Assembly: GCF_041734735.1 (NCBI RefSeq) | Contig: NC_134878.1 | Location: 36,731,729-36,795,728, forward strand | Length of the DNA stretch: 64,000 nt | Reading direction: 5' to 3' | Source: Babylonia areolata | Lineage: Eukaryota > Mollusca > Gastropoda > Neogastropoda > Buccinidae | Part shown: positions 10,901-19,720 of the stretch, in pieces | Position numbering within the stretch: the stretch's first letter is position 1 | Layout: every line of letters starts with the position of its first letter | Translations under genes and position numbers: made by a program | Notes under the pieces: generated by a model | The model's database searches: none | What the model saw: only the letters and a program-made list of their open reading frames with translations | What the model was told of the DNA's origin: nothing

Positions 10901-12266
10901 GGAAGTTTTGACAATTGCTCGTCGGCATGAGAAGGTCATCACGGATGTACCGTTGAAGACGAACTTGGCAGAGTTTGACATGACCGTAGAAACAGCAAAG
11001 CCGGTGCGAGTAAAACAGTACCCTTTGCCCCATGCCAAAGTGGAGATCGTCAAGCAAGAGGTAGAGACCATGAAGACGCTTGGGGTGATAGAGCCTGCTG
11101 CATCTCCCTATAATGCGCCGGTAGTTCTCGTACGCAAGAAAGACGGAAAGATCCGGTTCTGCGTTGACTATCGACGTTTGAATAACGTCACCGTCTTTGA
11201 TGCGGAACCTCTACCTGACGTAGAGCATCTTTTCTCTTCTCTGGGTAAAGCCCGGTACTTCAGCAAGTGGGACCTCAGCAAAGGTTACTGGCAAATTCCG
11301 GTCAGAGAAGACATCCGGCCTATGACCGCTTTCACTACCCCCAGTGGACAGTTCCAGTTCACTGTGATGCCCTTCGGCTTGAAGAATGCAGCAGCAGTTT
11401 TCTCAAGGATGATGAGAGCTTTGCTGGATCCCATAGGCATGAAAGATGTACATAACTTCATGGACGACATCATGATTGCGTCCGAAACATGGGAAGAACA
11501 TCTCTCTGCTATAGAGGCAGTTTTCCAGCGATTGGAGGAAGCAAATTTGTCAGTCCGTCCAAAGAAGTGCTACATTGGGTTCGAGGAACTGAGTTTTCTG
11601 GGACATGTTGTACGGCACGGTCAAATCCTGCCGGAAATGGACAAGGTGGAGAAAGTTATGAAAGCACCAGTTCCTGAGACTAAGACGCAAGTGCGAGCCT
11701 TCTTGGGCCTGGTAGGCTACTACCGTAAGTTTATCCCTAATTTCTCTGCCATAGCACTTCCCCTGACGGACCTCACCAGGAAAGGTGCTCCCAACAACGT
11801 CGTTTGGACTCCAGAGTGCGATCGGGCCTTCAAAACTTTGAAGGGTCGTCTGGTTTCTAGGCCAGTGTTGCAACTGCCAGATCTGTCCTGCCAGTTCGTC
11901 TTACGAACTGACGCCTCAGACCGTGGTCTGGGGGCAGTGCTCCTACAGGAGAAGGAAGGTGTACTACACCCTGTTGCGTTTGCCAGCAGGAAATTGTCTG
12001 GAACTGAAAGTCACTACTCTACGATTGAGAAGGAGTGCTTAGCAGTAGTGTGGGCTACAGACAAATTCCAGCAGTTTTTGTATGGTCAGCAGTTTGTGCT
12101 CGAGACTGATCATCAACCTCTGCGGTACTTGCAGACAGCAAAAGTTGCGAACCAAAGGCTGCTGAGGTGGAGTTTGCTCTTACAGTCTTACTCCTTCACA
12201 GTTCGAGTGATCCCTGGCAGACTGAATGTTGGTGCCGACTATTTGAGTCGTGCATCTGTGGAATAA
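7965..12266 (+). CDS. Gag-Pol polyprotein, copy 2 (Gmr1-like, integrase before RT)
   Basis: This second 1433-residue Gag-Pol reads the same as the copy at 1990-6291: charged Gag N-terminus, gag region, CCHC knuckle, DTG protease, HHCC and D,D,E integrase with GPF module, FMDD reverse transcriptase, and C-terminal RNase H. It starts 5975 bp after the first copy, which equals the offset between LTR 2 and LTR 3. Near-perfect identity means the two copies arose from each other or from one template very recently, or that an assembler expanded a repeat. The frame looks whole. Confidence 0.92.
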   Translation: MELRSGRKLSVMAEGRQDRISRWRSFAAELEVPREQVAEFVASQMLKEDEAAEKRELEERAHQRQLEWEEEQRRKQLEWEEEQHQQQREEHSLRLEVLQREKKGKNYGNSMVMDQAEGEPDTDDDRGFRPSLPKFDDSKGDISSWLKRFERVATLYGWKKSTWATRVSTRLTGKAEDVYNNLSDADAGDYDKLKEQLLARYQLNAETYRRRFRNCKRKDNETFVQFSARLQDNLKQWHEQSKIPDLKQLILLEQFLQSLQADMAAYVMEKQPQSLEEAVASAEVYFMAHRGGRKFLQPVGLSGNASAGQDKSKVGGTKSESGNSSVKTCFICQSPKHLARDCPRKGKSAGAVQHQGTEVRQTVQVPTLCTPCRDQEYDPHCLVVVEGKAVPGLRDTGSHVCVVKKSLISDCHLTGRQLEVSMAERNIKRHYPIAVVRIESPFFTGQVEAVVMETPVVDFIVGNHARLEDRKVLPVYGTPKEISVVTRAQAAEKRRPSTLRVASPGLETVTPEQLKELQKGDPGLKSLREAADRRDVRVSGRTGEVSFKWRKGILYREYRQAKTEYSQVVVPAQLRQGVMKLAHEPPMGGHQGGKKTLDRIWKQFFWPGMCADVRRFVSSCDQCQKVSPKPQRVPLGKMPLIDTPFERVAVDLVGPITPASGSGNRYILVVVDYATRYPEAVPLKTVEATTVAEALWEVWTRVGVPSEILTDRGTQFMSDVMKQMERLLSIRGLATTPYHAQGNGLVERYNGVLKTALRKLTQEKPKQWDRYIPALLFAYREATQESLGFSPFELLYGRTVRGPLSVLRKLWTDEHTSEEVRTTAEYVVDLRNRIEETCELARRNLAAASRRHAEVFNRKSQNRVFSPGDKVLLLLPQRHNKLQLCWQGPFEVLERKGEADYKIRMGGQDKLYYANLLKRYVERQADSASGEVPMVAVAVIEETEPTSVADRELPVPSLVAEETIADLNFGPGLNDKQKEEVLTIARRHEKVITDVPLKTNLAEFDMTVETAKPVRVKQYPLPHAKVEIVKQEVETMKTLGVIEPAASPYNAPVVLVRKKDGKIRFCVDYRRLNNVTVFDAEPLPDVEHLFSSLGKARYFSKWDLSKGYWQIPVREDIRPMTAFTTPSGQFQFTVMPFGLKNAAAVFSRMMRALLDPIGMKDVHNFMDDIMIASETWEEHLSAIEAVFQRLEEANLSVRPKKCYIGFEELSFLGHVVRHGQILPEMDKVEKVMKAPVPETKTQVRAFLGLVGYYRKFIPNFSAIALPLTDLTRKGAPNNVVWTPECDRAFKTLKGRLVSRPVLQLPDLSCQFVLRTDASDRGLGAVLLQEKEGVLHPVAFASRKLSGTESHYSTIEKECLAVVWATDKFQQFLYGQQFVLETDHQPLRYLQTAKVANQRLLRWSLLLQSYSFTVRVIPGRLNVGADYLSRASVE

Positions 12267-12321
12267 TTGTTTCCCCTTTGTAGCCGTGCAGACAGATGTC
12301 TGTGCTCAATCAGGGGGGTGT

Positions 12322-13708
12322 TGTCACGGACAAGGAGGGTTGTGCGTGCGTGTGTGTGAACGCTGCCACTTTTGGTTGACCCCTCTCCTTGTAGCTCTTC
12401 CGCGTGCTCCATGTAGCTAAGGAAGTGTATGGAATGCACGTGTTGCACTAGAAAACATGACGTGCATATTTCTAATTTGTGAGTTATAGAAAGTTTTCTC
12501 CTTTTGGAAAACCAGCACCATTAGTCAGTGGAGCAGGACACTCGGCCAGGTCAAGTGTAGGGTCCTATGGAGAGAGACGCTCAGCCGGTATTTTGGCCGG
12601 ATCTCAGAAACCGTTGAGGTATTCATTCATTTATCTTAGTCGTTGCATTGGTAAAATGATCTTACAGTTTGTAGTATTTGTTGTACAGCCGTCCGAAAAT
12701 ATGCGTACCTGTATTATAAGTCGCTTTTGCTCTTCATGTGTTACCTGAATTTTTTACTGTCTGACGGTACATGTTCTTAATCTCTCATTTTCGTCGTAGA
12801 GTTATTTCCTAGTCTGGAACGTTACCAGTTTGCTTGAAACTGACACGTGGTTTTTTGCTTGAGTGTTTATTCTCTAATTCGGTATTACTTTCACCGTATT
12901 AGTTTCAAATTACCTCATGTATTCGGTTTAATGTGCTAGAATTACTATTTCTCCCAGTTCTGAATGTGGAAACAGTGAAGTAAGGTCTAGCCTACATTTG
13001 TTTGTGAGATTATTTTCCGTGGATTTGTAAACTACTTCGGGAATTAATATTTCGTAGAAAGACTGAAAAACCATTCAGTTTGTTCAGATTGCTTTGCCAG
13101 TAAACCATGATAGGATTTAAGGGGAGTGAATGAGTCACTGTCCATAATGTAACGTAGTGCTATTGTGATTCCCCTTCCGCCCGAGATGGTGGGCGGCGGC
13201 GGAATCCTAACAAAATCGTGGATAATTCACTAGAACTTAGCCGCAGATTCTAGGTTTTTGTCTAGGGAGCTCCATTCTTCCTGTGTGGAGACTCAACTTC
13301 ATCCCCCGCTGTTTGAGTGGCCGTCTTCCGCCTGGGGAGCTCGAGCGTCGCTGGTGGACGTGTTTCCCCAAGCCAACACCAGAGTCCACCTTCCAGAACT
13401 ACGAACTGTGTGGTGCCAGTTTCTATCCCCCCCCCCCCCCACCTAAGCTATTACTGGAAAAAAGACAAACTGTCACAGAAGAGGGTGACGAAGGGAAAAT
13501 TGTGGGTGTTCCTCATGTAGAAGAGGAAAACGAACAGACTTCTTTTCTTTGTGGTGTCTAATTAAGTATTGTATCGTGTCTGTGATTTTTTGTTAAAGTA
13601 TTTGGAGTAAATGTTTTGTATCTGTTTATTCGAGGCTTTTGTTTGGATAAAGGTGAGAGAGCGTGAGAGAGTTGGCCATAACTTTAGTTTGAAAAGTTGC
13701 ACGCGACA
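12322..13708 (+). repeat. LTR 3 of the Gmr1-like element
   Basis: This 1387-bp LTR is almost identical to LTR 2. It ends GCGACA and is followed immediately by AACGC (13709-13713), the right copy of the target-site duplication. The satellite monomer then resumes at position 370. Confidence 0.94.
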
Positions 13709-16440
13709 AACGCCATGACAAATTATTAATCAAATTCACAGAAAAATCACTTAGCTTTTGTTCTGAAGCTTGCGGGTTGCCTGTAAAAACTGACCAGGTG
13801 ATCTTAACACTTGGCGGATTCATTCAGCCCCACTACACGATTTCAAATGCTGCCCCCACCCAGCTCACAGTCAGGAAGGGTCCACGAAGTGTTGCATAAC
13901 TTCAACGGTCGATTTGTGCGCGGTTTCGGCCGGTTTCTAGGTGTTTCTCGGCCCACTCTGTCGGCCCTCTCTGTCATTCACTAATAATTCAATAATTAAA
14001 CAATAACACGATGATAAATTATCGGTCAATCACACAGAAAAATCACTCTGTCCACAGAAAAGATAAGCGATTTTTCCGTGCATTCAACGGACAAATCATC
14101 TTTGAGCCCTCTCACTAATTTACTAATAATTCAAACATTAAACAATAAAGCCATGACACATTATTAATCAAATTCACAGAAAAATCACTTAGCTTTTGTT
14201 CTGAAGCTTGCGGGTTGCCTGTAAAAACTGACCAGGTGATCTTAACACTTGGCGGATTCATTCAGTCCCACTACACGATTTCAAATGCTGCCCCCACCCA
14301 GCTCACAGTCAGGAAGGGTCCGCTAAGTGTTGCATAACTTCAACGGTCGATTTGTGCGCGGTTTCGGCCAGTTTCTAGGTGTTTCTCGGCCCTCTCTGTC
14401 GGCCCTCTCTGTCATTCACTAATAATTCAATAATTAAACAATAACACGATGATAAATTATCGGTCAATCACACAGAACAATCACTCTGTCCACAGAAAAG
14501 ATAAGCGATTTTTCCGTGCATTCAACGGACAAATCATCTTTGAGCCCTCTCACTAATTTACTAATAATTCAAACATTAAACAATAACGCCCTGACACATT
14601 ATTAATCAAATTCACAGAAAAATCACTTAGCTTTTGTTCTGAAGCTTGCAGGTTGCCTGTAAAAACTGACCAGGTGATCTTAACACTTGGCGGATTCATT
14701 CAGTCCCACTACACGATTTCAAATGCTGCCCCCACCCAGCTCACAGTCAGGAAGGGTCCGCTAAGTGTTGCATAACTTCAACGGTCGATTTGTGCGCGGT
14801 TTCGGCCGGTTTCTAGGTGTTTCTCGGCCCACTCTGTCGGCCCTCTCTGTCATTCACTAATAATTCAATAATTAAACAATAACACGATGATAAATTATCG
14901 GTCAATCACACAGAAAAATCACTCTGTCCACGGAAAAAATAAACGATTTTTCCGTGCATTCAACGGACAAATCATCTTTGAGCCCTCTCAATAATTTACT
15001 AATAATTCAAACATTAAACAATAACGCCATGACAAATTATTAATCAAATTCACAGAAAAATCACTTAGCTTTTGTTCTGAAGCTTTCAGGTTGCCTGTAA
15101 AAACTGACCAGGTGATCTTAACACTTGGCGGATTCATTCAGCCCCACTACACGATTTCAAATGCTGCCCCCACCCAGCTCACAGTCAGGAAGGGTCCGCT
15201 AAGTGTTGCATAACTTCAACGGTCGATTTGTGCGCGGTTTCGGCCGGTTTCTAGGTGTTTCTTGGCCCTCTCTGTCGGCCCTCTCTGTCATTCACTAATA
15301 ATTCAATAATTAAACAATAACACGATGATAAATTATCGGTCAATCACACAGAAAAATCACTCTGTCCACAGAAAAGATAAGCGATTTTTCCGTGCATTCA
15401 ACGGACAAATCATCTTTGAGCCCTCTCACTAATTTACTAATAATTCAAACATTAAATAATAACGCCATGACACATTATTAATCAAATTCACAGAAAAATC
15501 ACTTAGCTTTTGTTCTGAAGCTTGCAGGTTGCCTGTAAAAACTGACCAGGTGATCTTAACACTTGGCGGATTCATTCAGCCCCACTACACGATTTCAAAT
15601 GCTGCCCCCACCCAGCTCACAGTCAGGAAGGGTCCGCTAAGTGTTGCATAACTTCAACGGTCGATTTGTGCGCGGTTTCGGCCGGTTTCTAGGTGTTTCT
15701 CGGCCCTCTCTGTCGGCCCTCTCTGTCATTCACTAATAATTCAATAATTAAACAATAACACGATGATAAATTATCGGTCAATCACACAGAAAAATCACTC
15801 TGTCCACAGAAAAGATAAGCGATTTTTCCGTGCATTCAACGGACAAATCATCTTTGAGCCCTCTCAATAATTTACTAATAATTCAAACATTAAACAATAA
15901 CGCCATGACAAATTATTAATCAAATTCACAGAAAAATCACTTAGCTTTTGTTCTGAAGCTTGTAGGTTGCCTGTAAAAACTGACCAGGTGATCTTAACAC
16001 TTGGCGGATTCATTCAGCCCCACTACACGATTTCAAATGCTGCCCCCACGCAGCTCACAGTCATGAAGGGTCCGCTAAGTGTTGCATAACTTCAACGGTC
16101 GATTTGTGCGCGGTTTCGGCCGGTTTCTAGGTGTTTCTCGGCCCTCTCTGTCGGCCCTCTCTGTCATTCACTAATAATTCAATAATTAAACAATAACACG
16201 ATGATAAATTATCGGTCAATCACACAGAAAAATCACTCTGTCCACAGAAAACATAAGCGATTTTTCCGTGCATTCAACGGACAAATCATCTTTGAGCCCT
16301 CTCAATAATTTACTAATAATTCAAACATTAAACAATAACGCCATGACAAATTATTAATCAAATTCACAGAAAAATCACTTAGCTTTTGTTCTGAAGCTTG
16401 CGGGTTGCCTGTAAAAACTGACCAGGTGATCTTAACACTT
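13709..16440 (+). repeat. 438-bp satellite array, about 6 monomers
   Basis: Monomer starts (GTAAAAACTG) fall at 13783, 14221, 14659, 15097, 15535, 15973 and 16411, exactly 438 bp apart. Each monomer holds a tandem pair of a 13-bp motif (GGCCCTCTCTGTC) and two related AT-rich stretches about 142 bp apart. The first five bases are the TSD of the LTR element and bases 16428-16440 are the left TSD of the RTE-type LINE. Variants at 14471 (CAGAACAA), about 14934 (GGAAAAAATAAACG) and 15082 (GCTTTCAGG) recur in order elsewhere in the array. Confidence 0.98.
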
Positions 16441-19400
16441 CCTCCCAGTGGGTGCAACCTTGCCGTGGTTGGGGGGCTTGCGTGTCTCAATAACCCTGAG
16501 AGCTATGCTGGCGGGAGATTCGTCTCCTGGTAGGGCCACCCAAGTCAGACAGGTCAAAGGGTAGAGACCAGACGAATAGTACCCACTGGTCCTCCAGGTT
16601 GGGGGTTTGAATTAGGCTAACAACCCGGTTCTGTAAAAAGAAGACTGTTACAGAAACTGCAACAACAAACTCTGAGAACTGCTTGGTCCAGGAGGAGTAC
16701 TCTCTGGTAGAGCCCATGACGCGAGCTGGTGAAAGCCCTTGGGAAGCCAGTGCGCTGACAACTCTTCTGACGACCAAGGCCAAAACCAGGATAGGGACCT
16801 GGAACATCAGAACCCTATATGAGACAGGCAAAACAGCTCAAGTCTGTCGTGAGATGCAAAGATACAACTTGAAGATTCTAGGCCTATGTTAGACAAGATG
16901 GACAGGATCAGGAAGAACGCAACTAGTGAGTGGAGACACCATCATCCACTCTGGACAGGAAGAAGGCCAACCCCACACCCACAGAGTAGCGTTGCTGATG
17001 ACACCCGAAGCAACACGAGCACTGCTGTCCTGGGAGCCTATGTCACCAAGGATCCTCACGGCACGCTTCAATTCAAAGGGCAGGAAAATTACCATCATTC
17101 AGTGCTACGCCCCTACCAACGTGGCAGTCATCGAAGAGAAGGATGTTTTTTACCAACAAGTCCAAGCAGTCATAGACAAGACACCCAAAAGAGATATGAA
17201 GATCCTCATGGGAGACCTGAATGCCAAGGTAGGCGCCGACAACACAAATAGAGAGCTCATCATGGGCAGACACGGCACTGGAGTGCAGAATGAGAATGGA
17301 GAACTTTTCATGGAGTTCTGCACCTTCAACGACCTGGTCATTGGAGGCACCTTGTTTCCCCACAAGACCATCCATAAGACCACGTGGGTTTCCCCTGACG
17401 GCAAGACCGAGAACCAGATCGACCACATCACCATCGGTCGTAAGTGGAGACGAAGCCTGCACGACGTCAGGGTAAAGCGCGGCGCAGACGCAGCATTGGA
17501 TCACCACCTGGTTGTGGCAGCACTCAAAACCAAGCTGAAGGCCTACAACGACCAGGCTGCAAGACCATCGCACAAGTACAACGTGCACAGCTTGAAGGAG
17601 AAACCCAAAGCAGAAGAGTTCAAGATTGAATTGAGGAACAAGTTCAGTGTGCTTTCCCAACTCCCAGAGGACTCAATAGAAGAACATTGGCATAGCCTTC
17701 GAGAGACCTGGACAACAACTTGCAAAACAGTCCTGGGCAAGAAAACGAGGAAGCACAAAGAGTGGCTATCAACAGACACCTGGACACTCATCACTGAGAG
17801 GAAGCATTTGAAAGACCAGATCAACTGCACGCAAGATCAAGCCGAGAGACATGAGCTACAAGCACAGTACTGGGAGATGAACCGACAAGTAAAGCGAAGT
17901 GCGAGAAAAGATAAAAGAACCTACATCGAGGAACTGACAGCAGAAGCTGAGAGTGCAGCAGGTCAGCGGAACATGAAGCGCCTGTATGAGATCACCAGGA
18001 CACTCTCCGGAAAAAACAGCAACCCAAGCCGGCCCGTCAAGGACAAAGACGGAAACACCATCCTTGGCGAAGAACAGCAGAGAGCAAGATGGGCGGAGCA
18101 TTTCAAAGAAACGCTCAACCGACCAGCACCACCCGCCCCACCAGACATCCCGCCACCTACCAAGCTCCTCGACATCAACACCAACCCTCCCAGCAAGACC
18201 GAGATCGTCAAGGCCATCAAGTCCCTCAAGTCAGGAAAGGCAGCTGGCCCAGATGGAATTCCACCTGAAGCTCTGAAGGCCGACATCCAGACTTCAACTG
18301 AGATGCTGCACCCTCTCCTTTGCAAGATCTGGGAACAGGAGCGAGTGCCAAAAGACTGGAAAAGAGGACATCTTGTAAAGCTGCCAAAGAAAGGGGACCT
18401 TTCATCCTGCAACAGCTGGCGGGGAATCATGCTGTTGTCTATTCCGGGCAAGGTACTGAGCAGAATCATCCTTGAGAGACTGAAGAACGCTTTGGACAAG
18501 ACACTTCGGGACGAACAAGCAGGCTTCCGACAAGATCGCTCGTGCACGGATCACATCGCAACCATGCGCATCATCATCGAGCAGTCCCTGGAGTGGCAGA
18601 CCCCCCTGTACACAGTCTTCGTCGACTTTCAAAAAGCTTTTGACAGTGTCGACCGAGATGTCATCTGGAGACTGATGTACCACTATGGATTTCCACCAAA
18701 GTTTGTAACCATCACCCAGCAGATGTACGAAGACGCCACCTGTCAAGTGATCCACGATGGGAAACTGACGGAACCTTTCAGTGTGCAAACCGGCGTCCGT
18801 CAGGGTTGTTTGCTCTCACCGACCATTTTCCTGATGGTGGTTGACTGGGTCATGAGGCAGTCTACAGCAGATCGGAGGACAGGCATCCAGTGGACTTTTA
18901 CTAAACAGCTGGAGGACCTAGACTTCGCAGATGACATAGGTCTTCTCTCCCACAGGCAGCAAGATGCGCAGGAGAAACTATGTCGTGTGGCAGAAGAAGC
19001 TGAGAAGACTGGACTCCAAATCAACATTGGGAAAACAGAGGTCATGAGGGTCAACAACAAGAAGCAAGATCCAGTGCAACTACACCAAGAGAACATCAAG
19101 GAGGTTGACAAGTTTGTCTACTTAGGCAGTGTTGTCAGCAAAGACGGGGGGACGGACGAAGACATCAAGAGCCGTATCAACAAAGCAAGACACGCCTTCA
19201 ACACCCTTCGACCAATCTGGAGATCGACAGCCCTCTCAATCCGCAACAAGATCCGGATTTTTAACACCAACGTGAAGTCGGTTCTACTCTATGGCTCAGA
19301 GACGTGGAGAGTGACAAAGACCAGCACCCACAAGCTTCAGACATTCACCAACAGATGTCTAAGAAACATCCTGAACATCAGATGGCCAGAGGTTGTCTCC

Positions 19401-19720
19401 AATGAAGAACTTTGGAACATAACAAAACAGGCCCCACTGGAGACGGAAATCAAGAAACGGAAATGGGGATGGATAGGCCATACACTACGCAAGCCTGCAA
19501 CAAACATCACAAGACAGGCTCTTGATTGGAACCCTCAGGGGAAAAGGAAAGTTGGCCGTCCGAAGCAGACCTGGCGGAGAAGCATTGAGGCAGAGACAAG
19601 GGCGGCTGGAATGACGTGGGCCGAACTGAAGAGGACCAGCCAGAGCCGGGTGCGTTGGAGGAGTGTTGTTGCGGCCCTATGTTCCCCACGGAATCAAGAG
19701 GAATAAGTCAAGTAAGTCAA
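16441..19720 (+). mobile_element. RTE-type LINE (probably RTE-X), near full length
   Basis: This 3280-bp non-LTR retrotransposon sits inside a satellite monomer and is flanked by a perfect 13-bp duplication, GATCTTAACACTT (16428-16440 and 19721-19733). It has a 5' untranslated region of about 275 bp, one endonuclease-RT frame, and a very short 3' end. That end is not poly(A) but a short tandem repeat (TAAGTCAAG-type), as RTE elements have. Element plus one TSD copy equals 3293 bp, exactly the break in satellite phase (16411 to 20142 is 3293 + 438). The clean TSDs and long frame indicate a recent insertion. RTE-X rather than another RTE subgroup is my reading of the C-terminal sequence and 5' end. 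Confidence 0.9.
16716..19706 (+). pseudogene. RTE endonuclease-reverse transcriptase with one in-frame stop
   Basis: This single frame of about 996 codons encodes an APE-type endonuclease and a reverse transcriptase. Endonuclease motifs are GTWNIRTL near the start, GDLNAKVGAD, and a terminal DHH. RT motifs are FVDFQKAFDS, GVRQGCLLSP and FADD (about 18931). The C-terminus has the GWIGH and GRPKQTW blocks typical of RTE proteins. A TAG at 16890-16892 stops the frame after LGLC and reading continues in the same frame, so the family pattern LGLCETRW has lost its glutamate, a catalytic endonuclease residue. The usual SDH motif also reads LDHH here. Otherwise the frame is open to 19706. The ATG at 16716 is the first in frame upstream of the endonuclease. 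This copy should not make active full-length enzyme unless the stop is an assembly error. Confidence 0.88.

Larger units (their letters stand above)
370..13708 (+). mobile_element. Tandem Gmr1-like Ty3/gypsy LTR retrotransposon (LTR-internal-LTR-internal-LTR)
   Basis: Three near-identical LTRs (370-1758, 6347-7733, 12322-13708) separate two internal regions that each carry the same 1433-codon Gag-Pol frame. LTRs begin TGTCAC and end GCGACA, the usual TG...CA termini. A single 5-bp duplication, AACGC, flanks the whole composite (365-369 and 13709-13713), and none separates the copies, so the array behaves as one insertion. The Pol order is protease, integrase, reverse transcriptase, RNase H; integrase before RT is the hallmark of the Gmr1 group within Ty3/gypsy. 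Element length plus one TSD copy (13,344 bp) accounts exactly for the break in satellite phase. The element looks whole, and the near-identical LTRs indicate a very recent origin. Array formation by LTR-LTR recombination, or insertion of a multimer, is inference. Confidence 0.95.
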
